Positions 43,277 to 52,300 of a DNA stretch of 64,000 nucleotides are shown here, piece by piece. How positions within the stretch are numbered: the stretch's first letter is position 1; every line of letters starts with the position of its first letter. The notes under the pieces were generated by a model. It was not told the DNA's origin. It worked only from the letters and a program-made list of their open reading frames with translations, and did not search any database. The position numbers were made by a program, and so were the translations under genes. Source of the stretch: Exilispira sp964581895 (GTDB lineage: Bacteria > Spirochaetota > JAAYUW01); contig CAZOPR010000006.1 of NCBI GenBank assembly GCA_964581895.1, positions 1 through 64,000 of the forward strand, written 5' to 3'.

Positions 43277-44833
43277 ATGAAAAAAATAAAACTATATTTA
43301 TGGGTAAAATTATTTTTGGCGATTAGTTTGCTACTATTAATTGTAGTTGTTTTTTCATACTTCTTTTTTCAAAATATGATAATTAAGCAGTTTGGTTTTT
43401 TTCTTGCTGAAGATATAGATAAAGAAAAAGAAATATTTATTGAAAACCTAAAGTCGATTTTAGAAAGGCAAACTTTTGTTTATAGTGATGCTGAAATCAG
43501 TAATACTAATATCAATGTAAAAGAAAAAGCTAAAATTGAAAGATTATCTGAGATAAACGACCTATTAACAAAAAACAAGTATATAGTCTCCTGCGTTATT
43601 TTTTTTAATAGAGCATTGGTATTTTCTTATAATAAAAGCAGTTTTGATTTTTTACCCATGCCTCCACCAAGGATGGATAACCCCAATCCTACCCCTGGTC
43701 AATTTGGGAGAGAAAAAAATTTCATGCCACCTAAACTTAAAGCTGGTTTTTTCATGGAGCAATATATATTTAGGGTTGCACCACTTAGAATATTCACAAT
43801 TAACATGATTTTTTATAATGAAGCTGCAAAAAGGTTCATGGAAAAAATAAGATTATTGTTTTTAGTTTTCTATATAATTTTACTTATAATCTCTTTCCCA
43901 TTATCTTATTTTATATCCAAGCAATTCACTAAACCAATTCGAAATCTTGCTAAAAAAACTATCAATCTAACAAATGGAAACTATGGAGAAACTATTGAAG
44001 ATAAAAACTCTGATGAAATTGGTTTATTGGTTGATGCATTTAATAAATTATCTATGCAACTCAAAAATGATCAAGAGTTTCGTAAAAGGATAACTTCAGA
44101 AATTACACATGATATTTCGACCCCTATTAATATCATAAGGTCATATATATATGGGATCAAGGATGGAATAATAAAAATATCACCTGAAACAATTATGGCA
44201 ATCGATGGTGAAATCGATAGGATTACAGAACTTGTGGATCAAATAAATCTATTTTCCAGTAAAAAAGATATAAATCAAGATTTAATACCATTGATTTCGG
44301 TCGATGATGAATTAGAAATTTATATTGAAAAGGTTCTATATCTTTTTAACAAAGAAAATATTGAAATAAGAAAAGAAATTGATAAAGATATTTTATTCAA
44401 AATTAGAAGAAACCATTTAAGATCTTTGATTGAAAATATTTTGAAAAATTCAATATCGCACAATAATAGTCATATTAAAACTCTTGAAGTTTATCTTTAT
44501 AAAAAAGAAAAAGCAGATAGATTTAAATCAAACTTAACAGCTCAGCTTATAAAAAATGGATATGGATTTTATAGTATTAATCAAGAAATTAAAGGGAAAA
44601 AAGAGTTCAATTTTTCTTTGATAATAAAAGATAATGGTGTTGGAATACCAAAAGATGAATTAAGCTTAATATTTGAAAGATTTTATAAGGCAAAAAATGG
44701 TTATCATGATAAAACAAAAAAAGTTGGTGGTGTTGGTTTATCTATCGTAAAAGAGATATGCAATCTATATGATTTAAATCTTGAGATATATTCATTAGTT
44801 GGTGAAGGAACAGTAATAATCTTAAATTTCTAG
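43277..44833 (+). CDS. Sensor histidine kinase
   Basis: The 518-residue protein has membrane helices at ~10-32 and ~190-213 flanking an extracytoplasmic sensor with a Pro-rich loop (PMPPPRMDNPNPTPG, ~127-141). A HAMP domain follows (TKPIRNLAKKTINLTNGNY), then HisKA with His278 in SEITHDISTPINII and a complete ATPase: N-box LIENILKNSISHNN, IKDNGVGIP, IFERFYK and KVGGVGLSIVKEI. It is the likely partner of the upstream regulator. The ATG lacks a Shine-Dalgarno sequence. Confidence 0.92.
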   Translation: MKKIKLYLWVKLFLAISLLLLIVVVFSYFFFQNMIIKQFGFFLAEDIDKEKEIFIENLKSILERQTFVYSDAEISNTNINVKEKAKIERLSEINDLLTKNKYIVSCVIFFNRALVFSYNKSSFDFLPMPPPRMDNPNPTPGQFGREKNFMPPKLKAGFFMEQYIFRVAPLRIFTINMIFYNEAAKRFMEKIRLLFLVFYIILLIISFPLSYFISKQFTKPIRNLAKKTINLTNGNYGETIEDKNSDEIGLLVDAFNKLSMQLKNDQEFRKRITSEITHDISTPINIIRSYIYGIKDGIIKISPETIMAIDGEIDRITELVDQINLFSSKKDINQDLIPLISVDDELEIYIEKVLYLFNKENIEIRKEIDKDILFKIRRNHLRSLIENILKNSISHNNSHIKTLEVYLYKKEKADRFKSNLTAQLIKNGYGFYSINQEIKGKKEFNFSLIIKDNGVGIPKDELSLIFERFYKAKNGYHDKTKKVGGVGLSIVKEICNLYDLNLEIYSLVGEGTVIILNF

Positions 44834-44916
44834 GGAAGTCAAAATAAAGAAACTAAACTTTATTGAAATGATTTGTAATTTCAAGATATATAATATTTAT
44901 TTTTAAATAAAAAACC

Positions 44917-44944
44917 TTGACCATTCAAAGAGTTCATATAAAAT
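44917..44944 (+). promoter_or_regulatory. Sigma-70-like promoter of the triple-module secreted protein
   Basis: TTGACC (44917-44922) and TAAAAT (44939-44944) are spaced by 16 bases, each matching the consensus at five of six positions. Transcription would begin near 44951, about 22 bases before the ATG, with AAGGA in between. Confidence 0.6.
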
Positions 44945-44972
44945 TAATAATAGATTTCCAAAGGATGAATTT

Positions 44973-46277
44973 ATGAATAAAAAAGTACTATTGATAATTT
45001 TAATCTTAGTTTTTATTTTTTCTATTTTTGTCTTAGGTTTGCAATCAAATATTTTTGATACTTTCACTATTGAGCCAGAAAAAGATGTTTTCTTAGAATT
45101 TGAACTTGACCCAACACTGCAATATAACCTTTTTGTCATTGATTCATATAATTCGCCAGCATTTGGAACAAAATATACACTTGAGTATGCAGTTGTATCA
45201 ATATACAAAAAGGATAAAAAAACTGCTTATCCTACTGATATCTATAAATCTCCATTCAAGGAAGGAGGGATAACAACTTCAGAAAAAGAGTCTTTAGCCT
45301 CTTTTAAACCATTAGAATCAATTATATATGTTAGGGTAAGAGGGACTTCAATAAAATCGGCTGGTACATTTGGACTTGCACTTTTTAATTCAAAAAACAA
45401 AAAAGTTACATATAAAATTTCAAAATCAATTTTTGATGAACTGCATAAGGAAGCATTGAAAAAGTATAATCTTGATCAATATAAAATAACTGATTCAAAG
45501 GCAATAAAATTTACCTATCTTGTTGAAAAAGGTAAAGAATATACTTTGACATTGGTTGATTCTTATAATAACAGTTTTTTTGGAACATATTTCACACTTG
45601 ATGGTCTATGGTTTCATGTTATGGATGAAAATGATAATCTTTATGAAAATATATATACATCAGACGCGGAAGAAGGGGGGATAACATCCTTAAGCCTTGA
45701 TTATTGTGCTAAATTTGTTGCAACATCAAATATTATCAATGTTCTAGTTGAACCGATAAGTCTTATTTATGAAGGTACTTTTGGCATAAAATTAGAAAGT
45801 GGTGGGGCAGTCTTAAAACCAAAAGAATATAATCTTACAAATCCAATAGGTTATGAATCAAAAATTGAAAACATATTTACTGAAAAGGTCACTGAATTAG
45901 ATACTTTAGAAATAAAAAGTAATTCTATTGTTATATCATTTAATACCCAAATACTTAAAACTTATTATATCTATCTTGCTGATAGTTACAATGACGAAGT
46001 CTACGAAAAAGAGTTTACCTTTAAAGATTTATTTTTTCAGATATTTGATGAAAAAAATAATCTTTTGAAAAATATCTATTCTTCAGATATAACATATGAA
46101 GAACAGATTGGTGGAATGACTATACTAAACAATGAACCTTCTGCAACATTTGAAGCAGCTGGTAACCTTTACTATATAAAAATAAAATCTTTTTCAAAAT
46201 GTCCTTCTGGCACATTCGGACTTTTAATACTGGACTCAGATAAAAATATTGTAAGTTATCAAATATTGACAAATTAG
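44973..46277 (+). CDS. Secreted protein with three tandem modules of an unrecognised family
   Basis: The 434-residue protein has an N-terminal signal segment (~1-22) and three ~110-residue modules. In each, DSYN (residues 57, 196, 337) is followed ~41 residues on by GG (98, 235, 380) and exactly 33 further by GTFG (131, 268, 413); modules 2 and 3 also share NIY(T/S)SD before the GG. The fold looks beta-rich and somewhat like pre-peptidase C-terminal domains, but I cannot assign it. No catalytic residues stand out. It has its own promoter and precedes a TatT-like gene. Probable periplasmic or surface binding protein. Confidence 0.75.
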   Translation: MNKKVLLIILILVFIFSIFVLGLQSNIFDTFTIEPEKDVFLEFELDPTLQYNLFVIDSYNSPAFGTKYTLEYAVVSIYKKDKKTAYPTDIYKSPFKEGGITTSEKESLASFKPLESIIYVRVRGTSIKSAGTFGLALFNSKNKKVTYKISKSIFDELHKEALKKYNLDQYKITDSKAIKFTYLVEKGKEYTLTLVDSYNNSFFGTYFTLDGLWFHVMDENDNLYENIYTSDAEEGGITSLSLDYCAKFVATSNIINVLVEPISLIYEGTFGIKLESGGAVLKPKEYNLTNPIGYESKIENIFTEKVTELDTLEIKSNSIVISFNTQILKTYYIYLADSYNDEVYEKEFTFKDLFFQIFDEKNNLLKNIYSSDITYEEQIGGMTILNNEPSATFEAAGNLYYIKIKSFSKCPSGTFGLLILDSDKNIVSYQILTN

Positions 46278-46353
46278 TTAAATTTAATTAAAATTTTTTA
46301 TGTAAATATTGGTAAGGTATTTTTATGTCAATTTTATGTAAAATGGAGGAAAT

Positions 46354-47070
46354 ATGAAGAAATACTTCAAGTATCTTTTACCCTTACTACTGATAGTGGT
46401 CTTACTTTTTTTCTCTTTTGATGATACCCCGTGGAAGAACAGGAATTCTTTAGATGGGGCTAAAGCTGCTTATGAATACTATAAAAAACTTTATGAGCAA
46501 AATCCCAATTCATATGAAGCAGCATGGAAATTTGCTAGAGCAGTTCATTTTTACACAAATGAATTTGTTACAGATAGCAAAACAAAAAAAGAGAATTTTA
46601 CTGCCGGGAAAGATGCTGCCCAGAAGGCTACAAAATTGGATCCAAATGGAGTAGAAGGATACTATTATTTTTCTGTTTGCCTTGGAAGTTGGGGAGAAGA
46701 AAATGGTATTTTGGCAAGTTTATCAGCAGTTGGACCTATGGAAAAAGCAGCTAATAAAGCAGCAGAAATAGATCCAAAGTTCAGTAAAGGTGGCCCATAT
46801 ATGTTACTTGGTCGTCTTTATCAAAAGGTACCTGGGAAAAGTAAAACTAAATGCAAAGAATATTATGAGCTTTCTTTAAAATATGGCCCAGATGGTAGGG
46901 TAAATTATCGATTCTATGCTGAATTCTTGATTGAACAAAAAGAATATGCTAAAGCAAGAGAGATAATTCAAAAAGGACTTGCTATTCCTATTGATGAAGA
47001 AGATAAACTTATCGAAGAAAAAGAGATAAAATTGTTAAAAGAGCTTCTTGAATCTATTAAAGGGAAATAA
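46354..47070 (+). CDS. TatT-like TPR protein, membrane- or lipid-anchored
   Basis: The 238-residue protein begins with a hydrophobic N-terminal segment (YFKYLLPLLLIVVLLFF) and then helical repeats: AKAAYEYYKKLYEQNPNSYEAAWKFARA, DAAQKATKLDPNGVEGYYYFSVCLG, KAANKAAEIDPKFSKGGPYMLLGRLYQKVPG. The GGP..LLGRLY..VPG block is typical of TatT, the TPR partner of some TRAP transporters, and related regulators. No TRAP transporter genes are nearby, so the partner is unknown. GGAGG precedes the ATG. Confidence 0.75.
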   Translation: MKKYFKYLLPLLLIVVLLFFSFDDTPWKNRNSLDGAKAAYEYYKKLYEQNPNSYEAAWKFARAVHFYTNEFVTDSKTKKENFTAGKDAAQKATKLDPNGVEGYYYFSVCLGSWGEENGILASLSAVGPMEKAANKAAEIDPKFSKGGPYMLLGRLYQKVPGKSKTKCKEYYELSLKYGPDGRVNYRFYAEFLIEQKEYAKAREIIQKGLAIPIDEEDKLIEEKEIKLLKELLESIKGK

Positions 47071-47099
47071 TAAGGGGAAATAGTTAGATTCCAAAATAA

Positions 47100-48038
47100 T
47101 TAGTTTACAATTTGGATAAAAATCTTTTTATTTAGAATCACATTTTTTATCTTTTTTTCGTACTCTAAAATATCAAGATACTTTGCGATTTCTACCATAG
47201 GTTTATTAAAAACATAAGAAAGGTCACTTCTTGTAAGTGGCCTTCTTTTTAATGCAGCAAGAATTTGCTGTTCAAACTCTTTTGAATAATTTTCTATTTC
47301 ACCTCTATTTTTATACCTGCTAATTATCTCGACTGGTAAATCATTCCATCTTTTAGCTACATCTTCCAAAAATTTTTTTGTAACTGGTTTCGTGAAAGAC
47401 TCGGCAGGAGGTCTATCCAAAGTATTTAGTTGAATAAGATCTGGCTTTATTTTAATAATAGCCTCATGAAGGGCATTTAGGTCTTCTTCTGAATCATTTA
47501 TACCTTGAGCAAAAAATATTTCCAACCAGATTTCTTTTTCATACATTTTTCGAAATTCTATTAGACCATAGATTATAAGATTTAATTTATCTTTTTCAAA
47601 TGGTCTATCAAGCTTAAGAAAAGATTCTAATCTTGCAGAATCTAAAGATGGTAAAACAACATCTGCTAGGCTGCACTCATTTCTAACATCTTCTCTGTAT
47701 AAAAGTGACGAATTTGTTAAAATAGCCACTTTAATTTCTGGAAAGCGTGCTTTACACATACTAATCAATTCACCCAATTTGCTATACAAAGTAGGTTCTC
47801 CAGAGCCAGAAAAAGTTAGAAAATCGGGGTATTCATTATTTGAAAGATAATCTGATATCTCAGAAAAAATATTTTCAACCGGAAAGAACTCTTTTCTTTC
47901 ATTCAAATATTGAGTAGTTCTTCCACATTCGCAGTATATGCAATTGAAAGAACAGGTCTTAAAGGGCAAAAGATCTATGCCAAGCGATATTCCTAATCTT
48001 CTTGATGGAACAGGACCAAAAATATAAGTATAAGCCAT
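47100..48038 (-). CDS. Radical SAM protein, COG0731-like
   Basis: The 312-residue protein has FGPVPSRRLGISLGIDL and the radical SAM cysteines CSFNCIYC (CxxxCxxC), then FSGSGEPTLY and AILTNSSL. A C-terminal ~70-residue winged-helix-like part ends PLTRSDLSYVFNKP. The group is annotated by similarity to wyosine-base synthetases, but bacterial members have no established substrate. I start at the ATG at 48038, which has GGGAG upstream; the frame opens at a TTG eleven codons earlier. It lies between opposing envelope genes. Confidence 0.82.
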   Translation of the reverse strand: MAYTYIFGPVPSRRLGISLGIDLLPFKTCSFNCIYCECGRTTQYLNERKEFFPVENIFSEISDYLSNNEYPDFLTFSGSGEPTLYSKLGELISMCKARFPEIKVAILTNSSLLYREDVRNECSLADVVLPSLDSARLESFLKLDRPFEKDKLNLIIYGLIEFRKMYEKEIWLEIFFAQGINDSEEDLNALHEAIIKIKPDLIQLNTLDRPPAESFTKPVTKKFLEDVAKRWNDLPVEIISRYKNRGEIENYSKEFEQQILAALKRRPLTRSDLSYVFNKPMVEIAKYLDILEYEKKIKNVILNKKIFIQIVN

Positions 48039-48083
48039 TTTATTGATTCTCCCAAGAGAATGATTACACAAAAAAGAAAAATC

Positions 48084-49355
48084 TCAATCTGATATTTGTG
48101 AAAGTAAGGTTGTAGCTTCCTCGGTATAAGTCAAATTATCTTTTATTATCTTCGTAAGAAGTTCTATCGCTTCAGCTTTTTTATCATGCTTTAATAAATA
48201 TAAAGCCATATTATAGTAAACTTCACCTCTTAAGGTACCAATTCTCTCTTTTAAGACTTTTTGAAAATAATATATTACTTCATCTTTATAATCTTGATTG
48301 GTGGTTAAAAATATCTTTAAATAATTTAATAAAAGATATGCATCTACATAATCTTCAGAAATTATTTCTGGATCTATAAAAAGAATATTTTGATAAAACT
48401 GGATCGATTTTTCAAAAAGACCAGCATCATAATATATTTTACCAAGAGAATAATAGGAGATATCATAAAAATCGATAATAGGATAGTTTTGTAAAAGTTG
48501 CTCGTAATAGTTTTTACTTTTTTCAAAATCTCCAAGAGCATCATAGCAAAAGGCTATATAATAAAGTGAATGAGGGATATAATAAGATTCGGGATATTTA
48601 TTTATTATTTGTTGAAGTTGATTTATAGCCTCATTAAATTGAGATTTGTTAATTAAGTTTTGAGCTTGCTGGAAAAAAAGTTCATCTTCTTTTAATGTCG
48701 GATTTAAGTTGATTAGATATTGCTCTTTAGCTGGCAAAAAAGTTGTAAATAAAAAATACAATGAAATTACAAGACTTACAGCAGATACTATGTAAAATTC
48801 AGTTGAGTTAGCCATAATACCATATCCAGCTGAACCCAAAGTTAAAATATAGGATAAAAGTGAAATATAAAATTTGGCATTATCATGAATAAAATAGATT
48901 GTATTGTTTTTTTTATATATCTGATATGAACCATTTGGAATATTTTCAATTTCTATAGGTGATTCATATTTTTCTTTTTTAATATCTATTGAATAACTAT
49001 CTAAAACTGATAAAGAGAAATTTTTTGGTTGAAGAAATATGAAAATACTTTCATATTTTTTATCTTCTTTTATCTCAATTGTTTTTTCAAAAGTTAAAAA
49101 TTTATCTTTTTCAATTTTTAATTTAAATGCTTTAGTATTTAGATCTCTTATTATAAATGGAGTTTGCCCAACATATTTTTTATCAATATAAATATTTGCC
49201 TTATATGGATAAGAGTTGATAAATATTGTTGTTGATTTGTTTGTTTGAAAATCAGCTTTTATATCTACATTGAGAAAAAATAAAATAATGCTTAATACTA
49301 AAGTAAAAAATATTATTTGAAAAGATTTAAGTATGTGTCTCTTATTTTTTCCCAT
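48084..49355 (-). CDS. PEGA-domain and TPR envelope protein
   Basis: The 423-residue protein has an N-terminal signal anchor (~10-28), one PEGA module at ~40-105 (TTIFINSYPYKANIYIDKKYVGQTPF), a middle pair of hydrophobic helices at ~165-210, and a C-terminal TPR array at ~225-420 (AINQLQQIINKYPESYYIPHSLYYIAFCYDALGDFEKSKNYY and following). It resembles outer-membrane-assembly-type TPR scaffolds. GGAGG is perfectly spaced before the ATG. Its first 43 bases overlap the end of the giant gene upstream, implying coupled translation. Confidence 0.78.
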   Translation of the reverse strand: MGKNKRHILKSFQIIFFTLVLSIILFFLNVDIKADFQTNKSTTIFINSYPYKANIYIDKKYVGQTPFIIRDLNTKAFKLKIEKDKFLTFEKTIEIKEDKKYESIFIFLQPKNFSLSVLDSYSIDIKKEKYESPIEIENIPNGSYQIYKKNNTIYFIHDNAKFYISLLSYILTLGSAGYGIMANSTEFYIVSAVSLVISLYFLFTTFLPAKEQYLINLNPTLKEDELFFQQAQNLINKSQFNEAINQLQQIINKYPESYYIPHSLYYIAFCYDALGDFEKSKNYYEQLLQNYPIIDFYDISYYSLGKIYYDAGLFEKSIQFYQNILFIDPEIISEDYVDAYLLLNYLKIFLTTNQDYKDEVIYYFQKVLKERIGTLRGEVYYNMALYLLKHDKKAEAIELLTKIIKDNLTYTEEATTLLSQISD

Positions 49356-52300
49356 TTAATTCCTCCAAAATACTTATCAAAGATATAGATTAAGTTTGGT
49401 ATTCTGTATTTTATTACTGATTGCCAGAATATCAAAGATATTTCAAAATTATCTTTTATTGGTATAATAATATATTTTTCTAACATTTCAGGCTCTTGTG
49501 TAACTTTTAATAACAAATCAATGACAGATTGATAAAATAAAATTGAATTGAACTCTTTATATTCATCTTCATTAATATCATAAATTATCTGTTTTAAAAG
49601 ATCTAAATTTGATTTAAAAAGTTTTTCAAAACCAAGGTATATTGGTAAATTAAATTTAGTTACAAATGAAATTAGTTTCTTTTCTGAAAAAAAATAACAG
49701 CTTTGCAAAATAAATTGATAGAAATTTATTAAATCTTCGTTTGTAAAAGAAGCTACATCTATTTGGGTATTATCTTTTTCTATATATTCTGGCATAATAT
49801 TAAGCAAAATTTTGAATAAATCATATTTTTCAGTTGCTGAATAATTCGAAAAATTATAAATAAAAAGATTGATTAGAAAACTGTAAATGGTAACAAAATC
49901 ATTATTTTTTATCTCTTTTATTTTAGACTTTGGTATTTGCTCTATCAATTGCCTGAAGTTTACACTTGATAAAGTAAGTGCTTTCGAATGATTTAGTAAG
50001 TCTTCTGATAATTTTTTCTTTTGTTCATAAGTTTTTGCATATAAGAATAGTTTATCTACCGAAATAGCTGTATTATCAATAAAAAAGTATAAAAACTTGG
50101 TATTTTTCGAATTAAAATAGATATCTGCTATTTCTTTTTCAGAAAATAAATTAAAAGAATTTTCATTTAATAAAGCAAGTTCAGGTATTATTTTTATGAA
50201 TTTTTTTAAGGTTTTATCATCTGGATTTTTGCCAATAATATATTCACAGACTTTTTTATTATCCATTTTGGGTAATAGTATTTCAAGAAAATTTTCTGGG
50301 ATAGAAAATATATCAATATAAGAAAGATATCTATCAGTAGCGAAAGAAAGATCTTTACAATTATCTGTAAAAATTAAGAGTAAATAGATCTTTGAAATTG
50401 AATTTTCTTCAATATCTTTTGATATTTCTATCTCATTTAATATTTCAAAAAATTCTTTTTCTTTAATACTGCTTTTTTCAAAAAATTTATTTAAGTAACT
50501 GATTTTTTCATAATCTGATATATTACAAATTGCTAAAGATTCTATAAAATATTTATAGCGAGTAAGTAGTATTTTATCTTGGTAATTATTTCCTTCACTA
50601 TTTTCTTTATTTTCTTCGTTAATATTTCCCGTATTTTTTTCATTATTATTTTCTGTATTTACTCCATAAGTATTTTCTGTGTCTTTATCTTTAATATTTT
50701 CTGTTTTAATAATAAGATAATTTAAGGAAGAAATAATTTTTTGATAATCGATATTATTGTTGCCTTTTTTTAATAGTTCATAAATTAGCTCTTCAATGCA
50801 GGATTTATCAACAGATTGTAAGAATTTTTCTTCATCTTTTATAGAAAATATAGATTTTAATATGATATTAAAAGAAAGGGAATCTAAATTTTCTAATTTT
50901 TTTATTACTACTGATAAAAGATATGGATCAATGATATTTGAATTAATTGAATTTAAATACTGGAAAAACATATTTTTATCTTTTATGAACAAACAGTATA
51001 AAAGGTTTCTATTTGAAATACTTGATTTTGAATATAAAATTCTTTTTAAGATCTCAAATTTTTCTATTTTAATATTCAAAGCAGAATTATCTAAAATTTT
51101 TGTAAAAAGAAAGATATTTTGGCAGGATTCAACAATATCCCAAAAAAATTTTTCACCATTAATTGTGATAGAAGAAATAATTAGACTTGATAATTCATCA
51201 GTAACTATAAAATCATTTTTTATATTAGATATTAAATAAAATAAAGCCAGATTCTTTACTTCTTCTCTTTTTTCATTGGTTATAAACTTGTTTGTCAAAT
51301 CAATTAAAGGATCTGGTAGAACTTTTTTGCAGGAAAAAAGAGTATATTCAAATAACTTATAAGAAAAGGCCATACTATTTTCGAATATAAGATTTATAAA
51401 TAGTTGATATATTCTTTTATCATCTTCTGCTAATTTTAATACAATAGGTAAAAGAGATAGATCTTTTTCAAGTATTTTCCTGCAATCTTCGTATCTTAAA
51501 TGAAGTGGATAAAGAGAGATAAGTATTTTATAGCTTTCATTTGTATTATTAACTCTTAAGAAAAAATCAACCGTATTTTCGATACCGATAGATTTTGAGT
51601 ATTTTATTATAATCGGGATCAGGTTTTTAAGGCTATCATTTCCAAGGAATTTAGAATGGAAATCAAAAAGTGAAATATAATCGATCTGTTTAAAATTTTT
51701 TGAGATAGAAAAGAAATAATCCAGTGTATCCATGTTTTTTGATAGGATAGCATAATGAGCAAGTTCATAATTTTTCAATTTAGAGAGAAGTTTTAAGAAT
51801 TTTATCGAATATGAAGATTCATCTGATATAAATAAAAAAGGAGTTAATATTAAAGTGTCTTCTATCTGAGAAGTAGGAATAGCTTTTATATTAGATAATA
51901 CTATTGAAAGATAAAAGGGCTTATTGCATAATAATATTAATTTTTCAAGCAAAATATCATCAAATTGATATTTTTTATATGGATAAACACCTTTAATAAC
52001 TAAATCTAAAAACTTTTTTTCTTCTAGTTTATTGCTTAAAAAGTCTATCCAATATCTTTTTAATTCTGTATCGGAGTTTTTATAATAATTATATAGTTTT
52101 TCTGGATTTTTATTGTTTAAATATTCATTGAAAAGAACAGGTAATGTTTCTGAAGCAGGAAGATACCCCAAAGCAGTAAAAGCAGCTTCTTTTACTTCAC
52201 CATCATTGTAATCTGTAAGTTTAATAAGGTATGGTATCAAATCATGACTCATGCAAGAAATGGATGATCTTGCAAATTGAAGCTGGATCTCCTTTTTATC

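Noticed and set aside
47100..48038. Radical SAM partner of the Memo-like protein
   Set aside because: The PVPSRRLG and CSFNCIYC pattern belongs to the COG0731-type family, not AmrS, and the gene lies 33 kb away.
50796..51239. Plus-strand 147-residue ORF inside the giant gene
   Set aside because: Antisense shadow of the repeat protein, with biased composition and no ribosome-binding site.
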